In this document: piece after piece, positions 1 through 9,644 of the stretch | Numbering within the stretch: the stretch's first letter is position 1 | How the letters are laid out: each line of letters begins with the position of its first letter | Assembly (NCBI GenBank): GCA_029572955.1 | Contig: JAKPQE010000179.1 | Location: 1 to 64,000 of the forward strand | Reading direction: 5' to 3' | Length of the DNA stretch: 64,000 nt | Origin: Pseudomonadota bacterium | GTDB taxonomy: Bacteria; Pseudomonadota; Alphaproteobacteria; Rhizobiales; JAKPQE01 | Program-made: the position numbers and the translations under genes | Notes under the pieces: generated by a model | Told to the model about the DNA's origin: nothing | Seen by the model: only the letters and a program-made list of their open reading frames with translations | Database searches by the model: none

Positions 1-2782
1 GACGGTCGGTCATCAGACGTTCCAGGTCGTCCGAGCGCTCGGAGAGCGACTCAACCACCTCGAACACCTTCGAGCCGAGCGAGACATTGATCTCGGAGAT
101 GCGGTCCGCCAGCGTGTCGGTGATCTCGCGGGCCTGATCGGCGAGCGCGTTGCCGACATCGGCGACGCGACGGTCGAGGGCGGCGTTGATCTCCTCCTGG
201 CCGGCCGAGAAGGCGCCGGCGAGCTCGCGGGTGCGGCCGATCAGCGTCTCGTTGATCTGGCGCAGGCGGTTGTCGAGGGCGCCGTCGATCTTGGCGGTAC
301 GCTCGTCGAGCGTCGTGGCAAGGGCGTCCGCCTTGGTGGCGAAGGCCTCGGTTGCCTGGTCGAGGCGCTCGCCGATGCCGCGGTCGAACGAGCCGAGGCG
401 GTTCTCGACGGTCGTCTCGAGGGCGGCGGTGCGCTCGGCGATGGCGGTCCCGATCTCGTCGGCCTTGCCGCCGATCGCCTGACCGAATTCCTCGATCTGG
501 CTGGCGAACAGGTCGCGGAAGAGGTCGGAACGCTGGGTGAGGGTGTCGGCGATCTCGCCGGAACGCTGGCCGACGGACTCGTCGAAATGCGCCAGCCGCT
601 CGGCAATCGTCATCTCGAAGGTCATCGCCCGCTGGTCGAGGACGGCCGCCATGTGCTCGGTGCCCTCGATCATGCCGCGCTCGATCGCCTCGAGGCGATC
701 GGCCATGGCCCGGTCGACGTCGCTGGCCCGGTTGGTCAGGGTGTCGACCAGCAGGGCGCCGCGGCCCGTCACGATCTCGTCGAACTCGCCGATCCGGCCG
801 GCGAGGGCGTCGCGCAGCTCCTCGCCGCGCTGGGCGATGGTGTTGGCGAGCTCGGTGCTCGATTCGACGATGGCCTCGTTGACCTTCATGCCACGCGCCG
901 CGATCGCCTTGGCGACTTCGGCGCCGATCGTGGCGAGGCGCTCGATCAGCTGATGGCTCTGGCTGCCGAGGGCCTCGTTGACGGCCATGCCGGCGATTTC
1001 CAGGCCGTTGCGCATCTCGAGCGAACGCTCGTCGATGAGGTTGGCGATGGCGCCGCCGGTCTCGGCGAGACGGCTCTCGAGGTCGGTGCCGTTGATGTTG
1101 ATCGCCTCGAAGATGCGGTTGCCGGTGGCGTCCAGACGGTCGGCGAGGTCGCCGCCCTTGGTCGTGATGGTCTCGGCGATGCGCGTGCCGGTCTCGTCCA
1201 GGCGGTCGGTGATTTCGCCGCCGCGCAGGGCGAGGTCGACGAGCAGCGACTCGCCGGTGGTCTTCAGCGCCTCGTTGACCTCGTTGGCGCGCCCGCCGAT
1301 CGCCTCGATGATCTCCATGCCGGAGGTCGTGATGGAATCGGTGACGGCGCTCGCCCGGTCGGTGAAGGTGGTGGTCAGCGCGGTGCCGGCGGCAACGAGC
1401 GTGTCGTTCACCTCGCGGCCGCGCTCGCTGATGGTCTCGGCGATCGCCGTGCCGGCGCCGGCCAGCGTGTCGGTGATCTCGGCGCTGCGGCTGGTGAGCG
1501 TGTCGTTGATCTCGGCCGTGCGCAGGTTGAGCGTGTCGTTGATCTCCGAGGTGCGGATGTTGAGCATCTCGTTGATCTCGGAAACGCGGATGTGCAGCGT
1601 GTCGGTGAGCGCGCCGACCCGGGTCTCGAGGGTATCCGCGACTTCGCCGGAGCGCTGGGCGAGCGTGTCGTTGATCTCGGCGCCGCGCTCGGTGAGCGTG
1701 CGGGCGATGCCGTCCGCGGTCTCGGAGAGGGTGCTGGTGACTTCCTCGCCGCGCGTGGTGAGGAGATGCACCATGGTCTCGCCGGCGCTCGACAGCGCAA
1801 GCGTCAGGCGCTCGCCCTTGTCGCCGAGCGTGTTGGTGATGCGCTCGCCGGTGTCGGCGAGACGATCGACGATCGAGGAGCCGGTCGCCGCGATCTCGTC
1901 GGCGAAGTCCTTGTGGGCGCCCTCGATGGCGGCGCGCACGCGCTCCGAATTGTTGATGATGGCTTCGCGCTGGCTGACCAGCTCCTCGACGAGGCTGCGG
2001 ATGCGCAGCTCGTTGTCGTTGTAGGAGCGCTCGAGCGAGGCGACCTCGTTGTGGACCATCACCTCGAGCTCGCTGGCCCGCGCCAGCGCCCGCTCGACGC
2101 CGTCGCCCATGGCGGTCACTTCGCGGCGGATCGCCTGGGAGACGCTGATGACGGCTTCCTTGGCAACGCTCTCCGGCTCGGCGAGACGGATCGCGACCTC
2201 GGTCATGGCGCGGGCGACGAGCCGCATCTCGGCGGCGCGACGGATCATCGTCGCCATGACGAAGAAGAAGACGACGGGAAGCGCGATCGAAATGCCAAGG
2301 CCGATCAGATGCGGCTTCTGAACGATCCCGGCCGGGTTGGCGAGCGCTTCGGCGATGTCGGAACCCCACATGGCGATGCCGATGGCGCCGCCGATGGTCG
2401 CCCAGACGATCGACAGGACGAGGGCGATCCAGATCGGCGTGCTCGAGGCACGGCGCTGCAGGGCAAAGACGAGATTGCCGACGCTGGCCCGGTCGTCGTT
2501 GGCCGGGCGCCGGTCCTCGTTGGCGGCGCGCCGCGGGGCGGCGGGCTCGGCCTTCTTGGATGCCTTCCTGGTCTCGGCCTCGCTGCTCTGGGGCAGGGGC
2601 GGAAGCACCGGCGTTGCCGCGGCCTTCTCCTCGGGCTCGAGATGCAGGTCCCCGAGCAAATCCTCGCTGCCGGAGAAATCGGCGATGCTGTCGTCCGGAC
2701 CGCCGAAGTCGAGCTTCAGGGCCTCTTCGACCGCGGACAGTGCCGCTTCCGCCGGGTCTTTGATCTTCGGATTGTTCGCCAT
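1..2782 (-). CDS. Membrane-anchored giant hendecad-repeat (coiled-coil/apolipoprotein-like) protein, C-terminus outside window
   Basis: The frame reads from ATG at 2782 to the left edge without a stop (927 residues visible). Residues 1-110 are acidic and Pro/Ala-rich. Two hydrophobic segments lie at about 115-138 and 157-180, and residues 181-289 look like ordinary coiled coil. From residue 290 to the edge the protein is 58 consecutive 11-residue units with no insertion or deletion; typical units are TSEINDTLNLR and TAEINDTLTSR. This suggests a long amphipathic right-handed helix anchored in the inner membrane. Related very large proteins in Rhizobiales are annotated as kinesin-like or apolipoprotein A1/A4/E-like. 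The function is unknown; a structural or cell-envelope role is inference. The Shine-Dalgarno is weak (AAGGCGG). The long open frames on the opposite strand are shadows. Confidence 0.85.
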   Translation of the reverse strand, partial: MANNPKIKDPAEAALSAVEEALKLDFGGPDDSIADFSGSEDLLGDLHLEPEEKAAATPVLPPLPQSSEAETRKASKKAEPAAPRRAANEDRRPANDDRASVGNLVFALQRRASSTPIWIALVLSIVWATIGGAIGIAMWGSDIAEALANPAGIVQKPHLIGLGISIALPVVFFFVMATMIRRAAEMRLVARAMTEVAIRLAEPESVAKEAVISVSQAIRREVTAMGDGVERALARASELEVMVHNEVASLERSYNDNELRIRSLVEELVSQREAIINNSERVRAAIEGAHKDFADEIAATGSSIVDRLADTGERITNTLGDKGERLTLALSSAGETMVHLLTTRGEEVTSTLSETADGIARTLTERGAEINDTLAQRSGEVADTLETRVGALTDTLHIRVSEINEMLNIRTSEINDTLNLRTAEINDTLTSRSAEITDTLAGAGTAIAETISERGREVNDTLVAAGTALTTTFTDRASAVTDSITTSGMEIIEAIGGRANEVNEALKTTGESLLVDLALRGGEITDRLDETGTRIAETITTKGGDLADRLDATGNRIFEAININGTDLESRLAETGGAIANLIDERSLEMRNGLEIAGMAVNEALGSQSHQLIERLATIGAEVAKAIAARGMKVNEAIVESSTELANTIAQRGEELRDALAGRIGEFDEIVTGRGALLVDTLTNRASDVDRAMADRLEAIERGMIEGTEHMAAVLDQRAMTFEMTIAERLAHFDESVGQRSGEIADTLTQRSDLFRDLFASQIEEFGQAIGGKADEIGTAIAERTAALETTVENRLGSFDRGIGERLDQATEAFATKADALATTLDERTAKIDGALDNRLRQINETLIGRTRELAGAFSAGQEEINAALDRRVADVGNALADQAREITDTLADRISEINVSLGSKVFEVVESLSERSDDLERLMTDR

Positions 2783-3148
2783 CTGATTTGCCGCCTTGCG
2801 TCCGTACTCTCTACAATTCCGGCGCTCGCCCGGTGTCCAGCGCTCGACCGGTGGGCGATAGCCCGTCATGGAGATCGGCCCGCCTCCCGGGTCCCGATCG
2901 CCATTGCGCACTTGGGGTAAAAGGCTCGGAAAACCTTGCTTTCCCCACGGTTTCACACGTGCATTCATACACGAGTTGCCGCGAAAATATGGTAATGGCA
3001 CATTGGTATCAAAGGAACAAGAAACTCGGGTGGTTACCGTTTACCTGTTGTTAAGGTAAACGCGCGGCCTCTCGCGACGGGGAGGACGGGCGCCGAAACC
3101 TGCGGGCAGGCGGCGTTCGCGAAGCGGATGAAGGCGGGCGGTGCGACC
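2783..3148. other. Intergenic region between divergent genes
   Basis: This gap of about 365 bp separates the leftward repeat protein from the rightward small protein. It is locally AT-richer around 2935-3060 and presumably carries both promoters. The only motif singled out is a CtrA-like box at 3040-3054. No convincing coding frame or RNA gene was seen. Confidence 0.5.
3040..3054. promoter_or_regulatory. Candidate CtrA box (TTTA-N7-TTAA)
   Basis: The sequence TTTACCTGTTGTTAA matches the alphaproteobacterial CtrA consensus TTAA-N7-TTAA except for one base. It lies in the divergent promoter region of the hendecad protein and the small protein at 3149. The assignment rests on sequence similarity alone. 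Confidence 0.3.
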
Positions 3149-3415
3149 ATGACCACGAACGGGCGACGGGCCGGCGAACGCCCGACCGATGCGCAGCGCC
3201 GTTACCTCGTGCGCGGCCTCGACCAGCCCGGCGGCAAGCTTCCGCTGTTCGACGAGAACGGGCGCGAGATCGCCAGGAAGACCATCGAGGCCTGCGTCGC
3301 GCGCGGCTGGGCCGAGCCCTGGTTCGAAAACCCGCTGAAGCACGACTGGCTGGTCTGCAAGCTGACGCCGGCCGGCTACGAGGCCGTCGGGGCGCGGGCG
3401 CCGATCGATCGCTGA
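3149..3415 (+). CDS. Small conserved-looking protein of unknown function
   Basis: An 88-residue soluble, basic protein with no signal peptide or membrane segment. The core reads as a compact alpha/beta or winged-helix-like fold, with LPLFDENGREI near the middle and a C-terminal DWLVCKLTPAGYEAV that resembles the wing of small DNA-binding proteins. That resemblance is weak. An in-frame ATG at 3128 would add seven residues (MKAGGAT). The later ATG was chosen because the conserved-looking part begins just after it, with GGCGG-rich sequence upstream. Function not recognised. Confidence 0.65.
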   Translation: MTTNGRRAGERPTDAQRRYLVRGLDQPGGKLPLFDENGREIARKTIEACVARGWAEPWFENPLKHDWLVCKLTPAGYEAVGARAPIDR

Positions 3416-3513
3416 TCGGCGCGGCGGGCCGTTTCTGGCCGTTAGGCCACGGTCAACCATGTTTTCTGCAAAACGGTCGCAATAGCCTTAGAAGCGCCGC
3501 ATTCAGAGCCGCC

Positions 3514-3528
3514 TTAACACCCCATTAT
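3514..3528. promoter_or_regulatory. Candidate CtrA box (TTAA-N7-TTAT)
   Basis: TTAACACCCCATTAT lies about 110 bp before the Hpt gene and departs from TTAA-N7-TTAA at one position. Hpt proteins feeding the CtrA phosphorelay are often themselves cell-cycle regulated in alphaproteobacteria, so the placement is suggestive only. Confidence 0.28.
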
Positions 3529-3637
3529 GGTCCGTGCCCTATCTTTGGGCACAAGGGACGAACGAGCGCCGCAGACGGCGCGCAGCGGCCGTTTCCCGGT
3601 GCGGAGCGGCCCTCAGGGGTATCTAAGGAGTAGCGTT

Positions 3638-4021
3638 ATGGCAGTCGGTATGGCGGTCGCGATGAAGATGGTGGACGACACCGAGGGTCCCGCTTCGGGG
3701 CGCCCGATCGATCTGGTTCATCTCAGCCGGCACTCGCTCGGCAATCGCGAACTCGAGCAGGAGATCCTGCGTCTGTTCGTTCGCCAGTCGGCCCTCTATC
3801 TGGAGCGCCTGAAGGTGGCGACCACGGCCCGCGCCCGCGCCGAGGCCGCGCACACCATCAAGGGTTCCGCCAAGGGCATCGGCGCCTGGCGCGTCGCCCG
3901 TCTCGCCGAGGCGGTCGAGAATCCGCCGGCCGCCGACTACGCCATGGCGATCGAGCTGATGGGTGATCTCGAGGCGGCCGTCGCCGAGGCCAACGCCTAT
4001 ATCGACGCGATCATCGACTGA
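3638..4021 (+). CDS. Hpt-domain histidine phosphotransfer protein
   Basis: A 127-residue stand-alone Hpt protein. The phosphorylatable histidine is H72 in AHTIKGSAKGIGA, the classic HxxKGxxxxxG signature, and the whole protein is a helical bundle of single-domain size. It would pass phosphate between a hybrid kinase and a response regulator in the cytoplasm; the partners are unknown. The start at 3638 is supported by AAGGAG seven bases upstream; the frame stays open to 3527, but that extension is arginine-rich and lacks a better ribosome site. A CtrA-like box lies upstream. ChpT is longer and carries a pseudo-ATPase domain, so this is not ChpT. Confidence 0.85.
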   Translation: MAVGMAVAMKMVDDTEGPASGRPIDLVHLSRHSLGNRELEQEILRLFVRQSALYLERLKVATTARARAEAAHTIKGSAKGIGAWRVARLAEAVENPPAADYAMAIELMGDLEAAVAEANAYIDAIID

Positions 4022-4094
4022 CCCTGCCGGCGGCGCACCTGCCGGCCGCGAGCCGCGGCAAGGGGGGTGACTTCGACGCCGCAGCACGATATGA

Positions 4095-4508
<414 letters not shown>

Positions 4509-4650
4509 GGCAGGCGCGTCGACCGGTTGCCGCGCTGGTCGGGCGCGCCGGTCGCGCGCCTTTCGGCCGTTGCCGCTCCCTTGCGGCGAATTCTCCGGCA
4601 GCGCCGGATTGTTCTCGGCCCGCCAATGCCTATGTTTGTCGCGACCATGA

Positions 4651-5727
<1,077 letters not shown>

Positions 5728-5742
5728 CGCCGGGCCGTCGCC

Positions 5743-6756
5743 TCACTCGGTCATGTCGCGGGTGAGCAGCGAGACGAGCCTGCCGCGCAGCATCGCGATC
5801 GACATCCAGACGAGGAAGACAAGGCCCGCCGCGGCAAGGCCCATGGCGAGCCATTCGTCGCCGTAGAGCGAGGAAAAGCCGGTCCACGGCTCGCCGCCGA
5901 ACTGGCTCTGGTGCACCTCGAGCCCACGCACGGTGATCTCGAACACCATCCAGCCGACGCCGGCGAGCACCGCATAGGCGAGCAGCGGGATCAGCCAGAC
6001 GGTCGCCAGCGCGAAGCACAGCGTGAAAATCAGCGCGAAAAGATGCACCTCGAACGGGTAGGGCATCGCAAAGAGCGGCACGAGCGCGAGGAAGACGCCG
6101 AGCGTCAAGAGCAGCGGCTGGACGAGCGGATGCCGCCCGCCACGCGCCGGGGCCTTCCTGCCCTTCATCGCCACCATCGCCTCGACGCGGGCGCGGGCCT
6201 CGGGGTAGATCTCCGGCGGACAGAAGAGATAGGCGACGGCGCGCCAGTCGTTCGAAAGCGTGATGACCCGCCGGCGGTCGTCGTATCCGGCCTTGGCGAT
6301 CTGGCGCCACTCGAACTCACGCACCTCGTCGGCCGTGGCGATGAGGCCGGCCCCGGCAAGGCCCGGCTTGCCGGCGAGCGCCCCGACGACGGTGGCGATG
6401 CGGCTGCCGGCCTTCGCCCGGCGGTCGGCGACTTCGGTGCGCACCTTCCGGCCGTCGAGGCGGAAGCGCATCCGCATGCGGTTGCCGAAGACGACGAGCA
6501 TGATGACGAGCATCAGCACGAAGAGCCCGAAGCAGACGAGGGCGAACATGCCGAGGAGCGGCGGGATGGCGTCCGCCTCGCCCTGTGCCGCCATGATGAA
6601 CGACATCAGCAGGGCGATCACGACGTAGGTCGCGATCATCATCGTCGCCAGCGCCTTCCAGATCATCCGGTTGCCGAGCAGGGCGACATCGGTCTCCCAC
6701 TCGAGCACCCCTTTGGCGGAACGCAACGGCGGCGGTTCGCGGTCTTTGCCGATCAT
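5743..6756 (-). CDS. Multi-pass membrane protein of unknown function
   Basis: A 337-residue protein with about five or six hydrophobic segments: two near residues 35-92, a soluble middle section of about 120 residues, then three or four from about 212 to 327. The soluble section (RFRLDGRKVRTEVADRRAK to VAYLFCPPEIYPEA) looks like a cytoplasmic PH-like or YcxB-like domain, an impression that cannot be confirmed here. It follows the PsiE-like gene by 34 bp in the same direction and is probably co-transcribed. It is convergent with the ferredoxin reductase (15 bp between stops). No enzymatic motif is visible. Confidence 0.7.
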   Translation of the reverse strand: MIGKDREPPPLRSAKGVLEWETDVALLGNRMIWKALATMMIATYVVIALLMSFIMAAQGEADAIPPLLGMFALVCFGLFVLMLVIMLVVFGNRMRMRFRLDGRKVRTEVADRRAKAGSRIATVVGALAGKPGLAGAGLIATADEVREFEWRQIAKAGYDDRRRVITLSNDWRAVAYLFCPPEIYPEARARVEAMVAMKGRKAPARGGRHPLVQPLLLTLGVFLALVPLFAMPYPFEVHLFALIFTLCFALATVWLIPLLAYAVLAGVGWMVFEITVRGLEVHQSQFGGEPWTGFSSLYGDEWLAMGLAAAGLVFLVWMSIAMLRGRLVSLLTRDMTE

Positions 6757-6790
6757 GACGGACCCCCTGCCGGCGGCGGCCGGCTGTCCA

Positions 6791-7336
6791 TCAATTTGGA
6801 ACGGCTACCTTGTCTTCGGTCCGCGGCGGCTCCTTCGGCTCGACGCTGCGCGTCTTCATGGCGAAGCGCACGACGAGGAACATCACCCCGAGCAGGAGAG
6901 CGGCCGCGACCCAGAGGATGACCTCGGTCGGCGTCGGCTGGATCTCCTGCACCGGCATGGTGATCAGCTTCCTGAGGACGACGACGATCGTCACCTCGAC
7001 GAAGGTGTCGACCGACACCGGGCTGCCCTTCATGTAGCGGATTTCGGCCGAGATCAGCGCCGAGACCGTCCACAGCAGCATCAGCGTGCCGAGCGCGTGG
7101 AAGAAGCCGTGGACGAGATTGTCCTTGGCGAAGGAATTGTAGACGTCGGCAAAGAACAGCCAGGTGAACATCAGCACCGAGATCGCCAGCGCGACCCCGA
7201 GGATGAGATGGGCAAAGCCGTTGAGCCAGCCCATCGAAATGATCGCGACGCGATTGATGTCGTGAAAGAGCGGCGGAACGTAGTCCTCGCTCTCGCGCGC
7301 GACCGATCGCATCTCCTGCCGCAGTCGCTGAAACAT
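6791..7336 (-). CDS. PsiE-like (phosphate-starvation-inducible E family) membrane protein
   Basis: A 181-residue inner-membrane protein with four hydrophobic helices (about residues 38-65, 78-96, 112-130 and 138-160). The short loop IRYMKGSPVSVDTFVEVTI and the adjacent VVLRKLI match the PsiE family pattern. The family's biochemical role is not established; the name comes from phosphate-starvation induction in E. coli. No Pho box was identified upstream. The start ATG at 7336 is the first in frame. It probably forms a two-gene unit with the membrane protein at 5743. Confidence 0.7.
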   Translation of the reverse strand: MFQRLRQEMRSVARESEDYVPPLFHDINRVAIISMGWLNGFAHLILGVALAISVLMFTWLFFADVYNSFAKDNLVHGFFHALGTLMLLWTVSALISAEIRYMKGSPVSVDTFVEVTIVVVLRKLITMPVQEIQPTPTEVILWVAAALLLGVMFLVVRFAMKTRSVEPKEPPRTEDKVAVPN

Positions 7337-7478
7337 GGCCCGAGACTCCCCAGCCCGGAAAGACTGGCGAAGCATCGCGCGCCGCCGCGCATTTGGCAGT
7401 GCGACGGATCGACCGACTGACAAACCAGCCGAAATCGTGACGGAACGGCAGGCCGCCGTCCCGTCGCGTTTCGCCCGC

Positions 7479-8846
7479 TCAGACGTTGAGCAGCAGGTAC
7501 TCGCGCTCCCAGCTCGAGATGACCTTGTTGTAGAGCTTCCACTCCAGCGACTTGACCTCGATGAAGGCGTCGATGAAGCGGTCGCCGAGCACCTTGCGCA
7601 GCGGCTTGGAGCGGTCGAGCAGACCGAGCGCGTCCTGCTGGTGCAGCGGCAGCGTGAAGGGCAGGGTGTGCGCGTCGATGGTGACGACGGCCTTCGGCTC
7701 GCGCGCCTCGTCGATGCCGACGAGACCGCTCGCCAGCGTCGCGGCGATGGCGAGATAGGGGTTGGCGTCGGCGCCGACGATGCGGTTCTCGATGCGCCGC
7801 GCGTCCGGCGGCGAATCCGGCACGCGCAGCCCGCAGGTGCGGTTGTCGCGGCCCCAGTGGACGTTGATCGGCGCATCCGATTCGAGGCGGATGCGGCGGT
7901 AGGAATTGACGTTCGGGCAGTAGAGCGGCATCGCCGCCGGCGAATAGCGCTGCAGGCCGGAGATGTAGTGCAGCAGCGTCGGCGTCTCGTTGCCCTCGGC
8001 GTCGACGAAGATGTTGCTGCCGTCCTCGATGCGCACGATCGACTGGTGGATGTGCATCGCCGAGCCCGGCTCGTTCTCGTGCGGCTGGGCCATGAAGGTG
8101 GCGTACATGTTGTGGGCGAGGGCGGCCTGGCGCAGCGCCCGCTTGAACAGGAACACCTGGTCGGCGAGCTCCATCGGATCGCCGTGGCGGAAATTCATCT
8201 CGAGCTGGGCCGGGCCGGCCTCGTGCGCCATGGTGCCGATCTCGATGCCCGACGCCTCGGCGAAATCATAGGCGGCGTTGACCACCGGGTCGAAATCGTT
8301 GGCGGCCTCGATGCCATAGGCCTGGCGGCCCGATTCCTTGCGGCCGGAGAGCCCCTTCGGCACGCTGAGCGGCAGGTCCGGGTCGTCGTTCTTCTCGACG
8401 AGATAGAATTCGAGCTCCGGCGCGATGACCGGCTTCAGGCCGCGCTCGGCATAGAGGTCGAGGACGTGGCGCAGCACCGAGCGCGGCGCATAGTCGACGA
8501 GCGTGCCGGAGGTGAAGGCCGTGTCGCAGATGATCTGCGCCGTCGGCTCGCGGTACCAGGGCACGATCCGCACGGTGCCGAGGTCCGGCACGGCGCGGAT
8601 GTCCTGATCGGTCTCGGCGGCGACCTGGGTGTCGTTGACCGTATCGCCGGTGACGGCCTGCACGAGCACCGACTCGGGCACGCGCAGGCCATGCGTCTGG
8701 ATCGCCCGGATGAAGTCCTCGCGTGGGACGATCTTGCCGCGCATCATCCCGTTCATGTCGGGTATGATGCACTCGACCTCGTCGATGTTGCGCGAGCGCA
8801 GCCAATGCACGATATCGGCGTGGGTCGCGGGTCTGTCTTCGGACAT
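7479..8846 (-). CDS. Glutamine synthetase family protein, PuuA-like gamma-glutamyl-polyamine ligase
   Basis: A 455-residue protein with the N-terminal beta-grasp (IIPDMNGMMRGKIVPRE) and the C-terminal catalytic domain of the glutamine synthetase superfamily. Metal- and ATP-site motifs are visible (PELEFYLV, EAGPAQLEMNF, AMHIHQS, ENRIVGADANPYL). The divergent N-terminus and the C-terminal SWEREYLLLNV are typical of the PuuA/GlnT-like group that glutamylates polyamines or amines, rather than of GlnA, which has an adenylylation tyrosine loop. No polyamine genes are adjacent, so the substrate is inference. It is divergent from the methyltransferase at 8979. Confidence 0.88.
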   Translation of the reverse strand: MSEDRPATHADIVHWLRSRNIDEVECIIPDMNGMMRGKIVPREDFIRAIQTHGLRVPESVLVQAVTGDTVNDTQVAAETDQDIRAVPDLGTVRIVPWYREPTAQIICDTAFTSGTLVDYAPRSVLRHVLDLYAERGLKPVIAPELEFYLVEKNDDPDLPLSVPKGLSGRKESGRQAYGIEAANDFDPVVNAAYDFAEASGIEIGTMAHEAGPAQLEMNFRHGDPMELADQVFLFKRALRQAALAHNMYATFMAQPHENEPGSAMHIHQSIVRIEDGSNIFVDAEGNETPTLLHYISGLQRYSPAAMPLYCPNVNSYRRIRLESDAPINVHWGRDNRTCGLRVPDSPPDARRIENRIVGADANPYLAIAATLASGLVGIDEAREPKAVVTIDAHTLPFTLPLHQQDALGLLDRSKPLRKVLGDRFIDAFIEVKSLEWKLYNKVISSWEREYLLLNV

Positions 8847-8978
8847 GGGATCCTCGGGCGTCCGGCGCCGCTATGGCGACCGTTCCGACGCGCCGCGAGG
8901 ATATCACCGGCCGGCGGCGAGCCAACCGAATTCCGCGCGTGGCGCGGGCCTCATGTCAGGACCGACGGGAACGACGAA

Positions 8979-9644
8979 TTGGGCTTCTACTCGACGCATA
9001 TCGCACCGCATGTTCTCGATGCGGTCTGTTCGTTCCGCTCGCTGACGGCGCAGCGCCAGCGCATCGTGCCGGCCGCCCACGGAACGGTGGTCGAGATCGG
9101 CATCGGCACCGGCCTCAATCTCGTCCATTACGATCCGGCCCGCGTCGAGCGGCTGATCGGCGTCAACCCGCCGGACGGCTTGCAGCGCCTCGCCGACCGG
9201 CGCGCCGGCGCCGTCGGGTTCCCGGTCGACATCCTCGCCGAATCGGCCGAGGCGATGTCGCTGCCCGACGCCATCGCCGACACCGTCGTCGTCACCTACA
9301 CGCTCTGCTCGATCCCCGATGTCGAGGCCGCGATCGCCGAGATGCGGCGCATCCTGAAGCCGGACGGGCGGCTGCTGTTCTGCGAGCACGGCCGCTCCGA
9401 CGATCCCTTCGTCGCGCTCTGGCAGGATCGCCTGACGCCGGTCTGGCGCCCCATGGCGGGCGGCTGCCACCTCAACCGCAACCCGGCCGAATTGCTCGTT
9501 GCCGGCGGCTTCACGCTCGACCGGCACGAGGCCTTCACGCCGAAGGGGGTGCCGTCACTGGTCGGATTTCATCATCTCGGCTCGGCCTGCCCGACGCCGC
9601 TTCACCCGCACGGGCTGGGAGCCGCCGTCGTCAGACGGCCCTGA
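8979..9644 (+). CDS. Class I SAM-dependent methyltransferase (TTG start)
   Basis: A 221-residue methyltransferase with motif I VVEIGIGTGLNL, followed by a Rossmann-fold core and LKPDGRLLFCEHG. This is the small UbiE/phospholipid-methyltransferase-like group. Family members begin MGFYxxHxxPxLID; here that N-terminus is encoded from TTG at 8979, preceded by GGGAACGACGAA, and no in-frame ATG occurs in a suitable place. The 3' end overlaps the convergent sensor gene by 14 bp. The substrate is unknown; lipid or small-molecule methylation is the usual guess for the family. Confidence 0.85.
   Translation: MGFYSTHIAPHVLDAVCSFRSLTAQRQRIVPAAHGTVVEIGIGTGLNLVHYDPARVERLIGVNPPDGLQRLADRRAGAVGFPVDILAESAEAMSLPDAIADTVVVTYTLCSIPDVEAAIAEMRRILKPDGRLLFCEHGRSDDPFVALWQDRLTPVWRPMAGGCHLNRNPAELLVAGGFTLDRHEAFTPKGVPSLVGFHHLGSACPTPLHPHGLGAAVVRRP

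Noticed and set aside
1-1915. 33-nt periodic DNA that looks like a CRISPR or satellite array
   Set aside because: The period comes from a coding hendecad; units differ at DNA level, with no constant repeat and unique spacers.
587-2920. Long rightward open frame opposite the hendecad gene
   Set aside because: It is antisense to a strongly repetitive coding frame and arises from high GC; the minus-strand product has the hendecad register, TM helices and a start.
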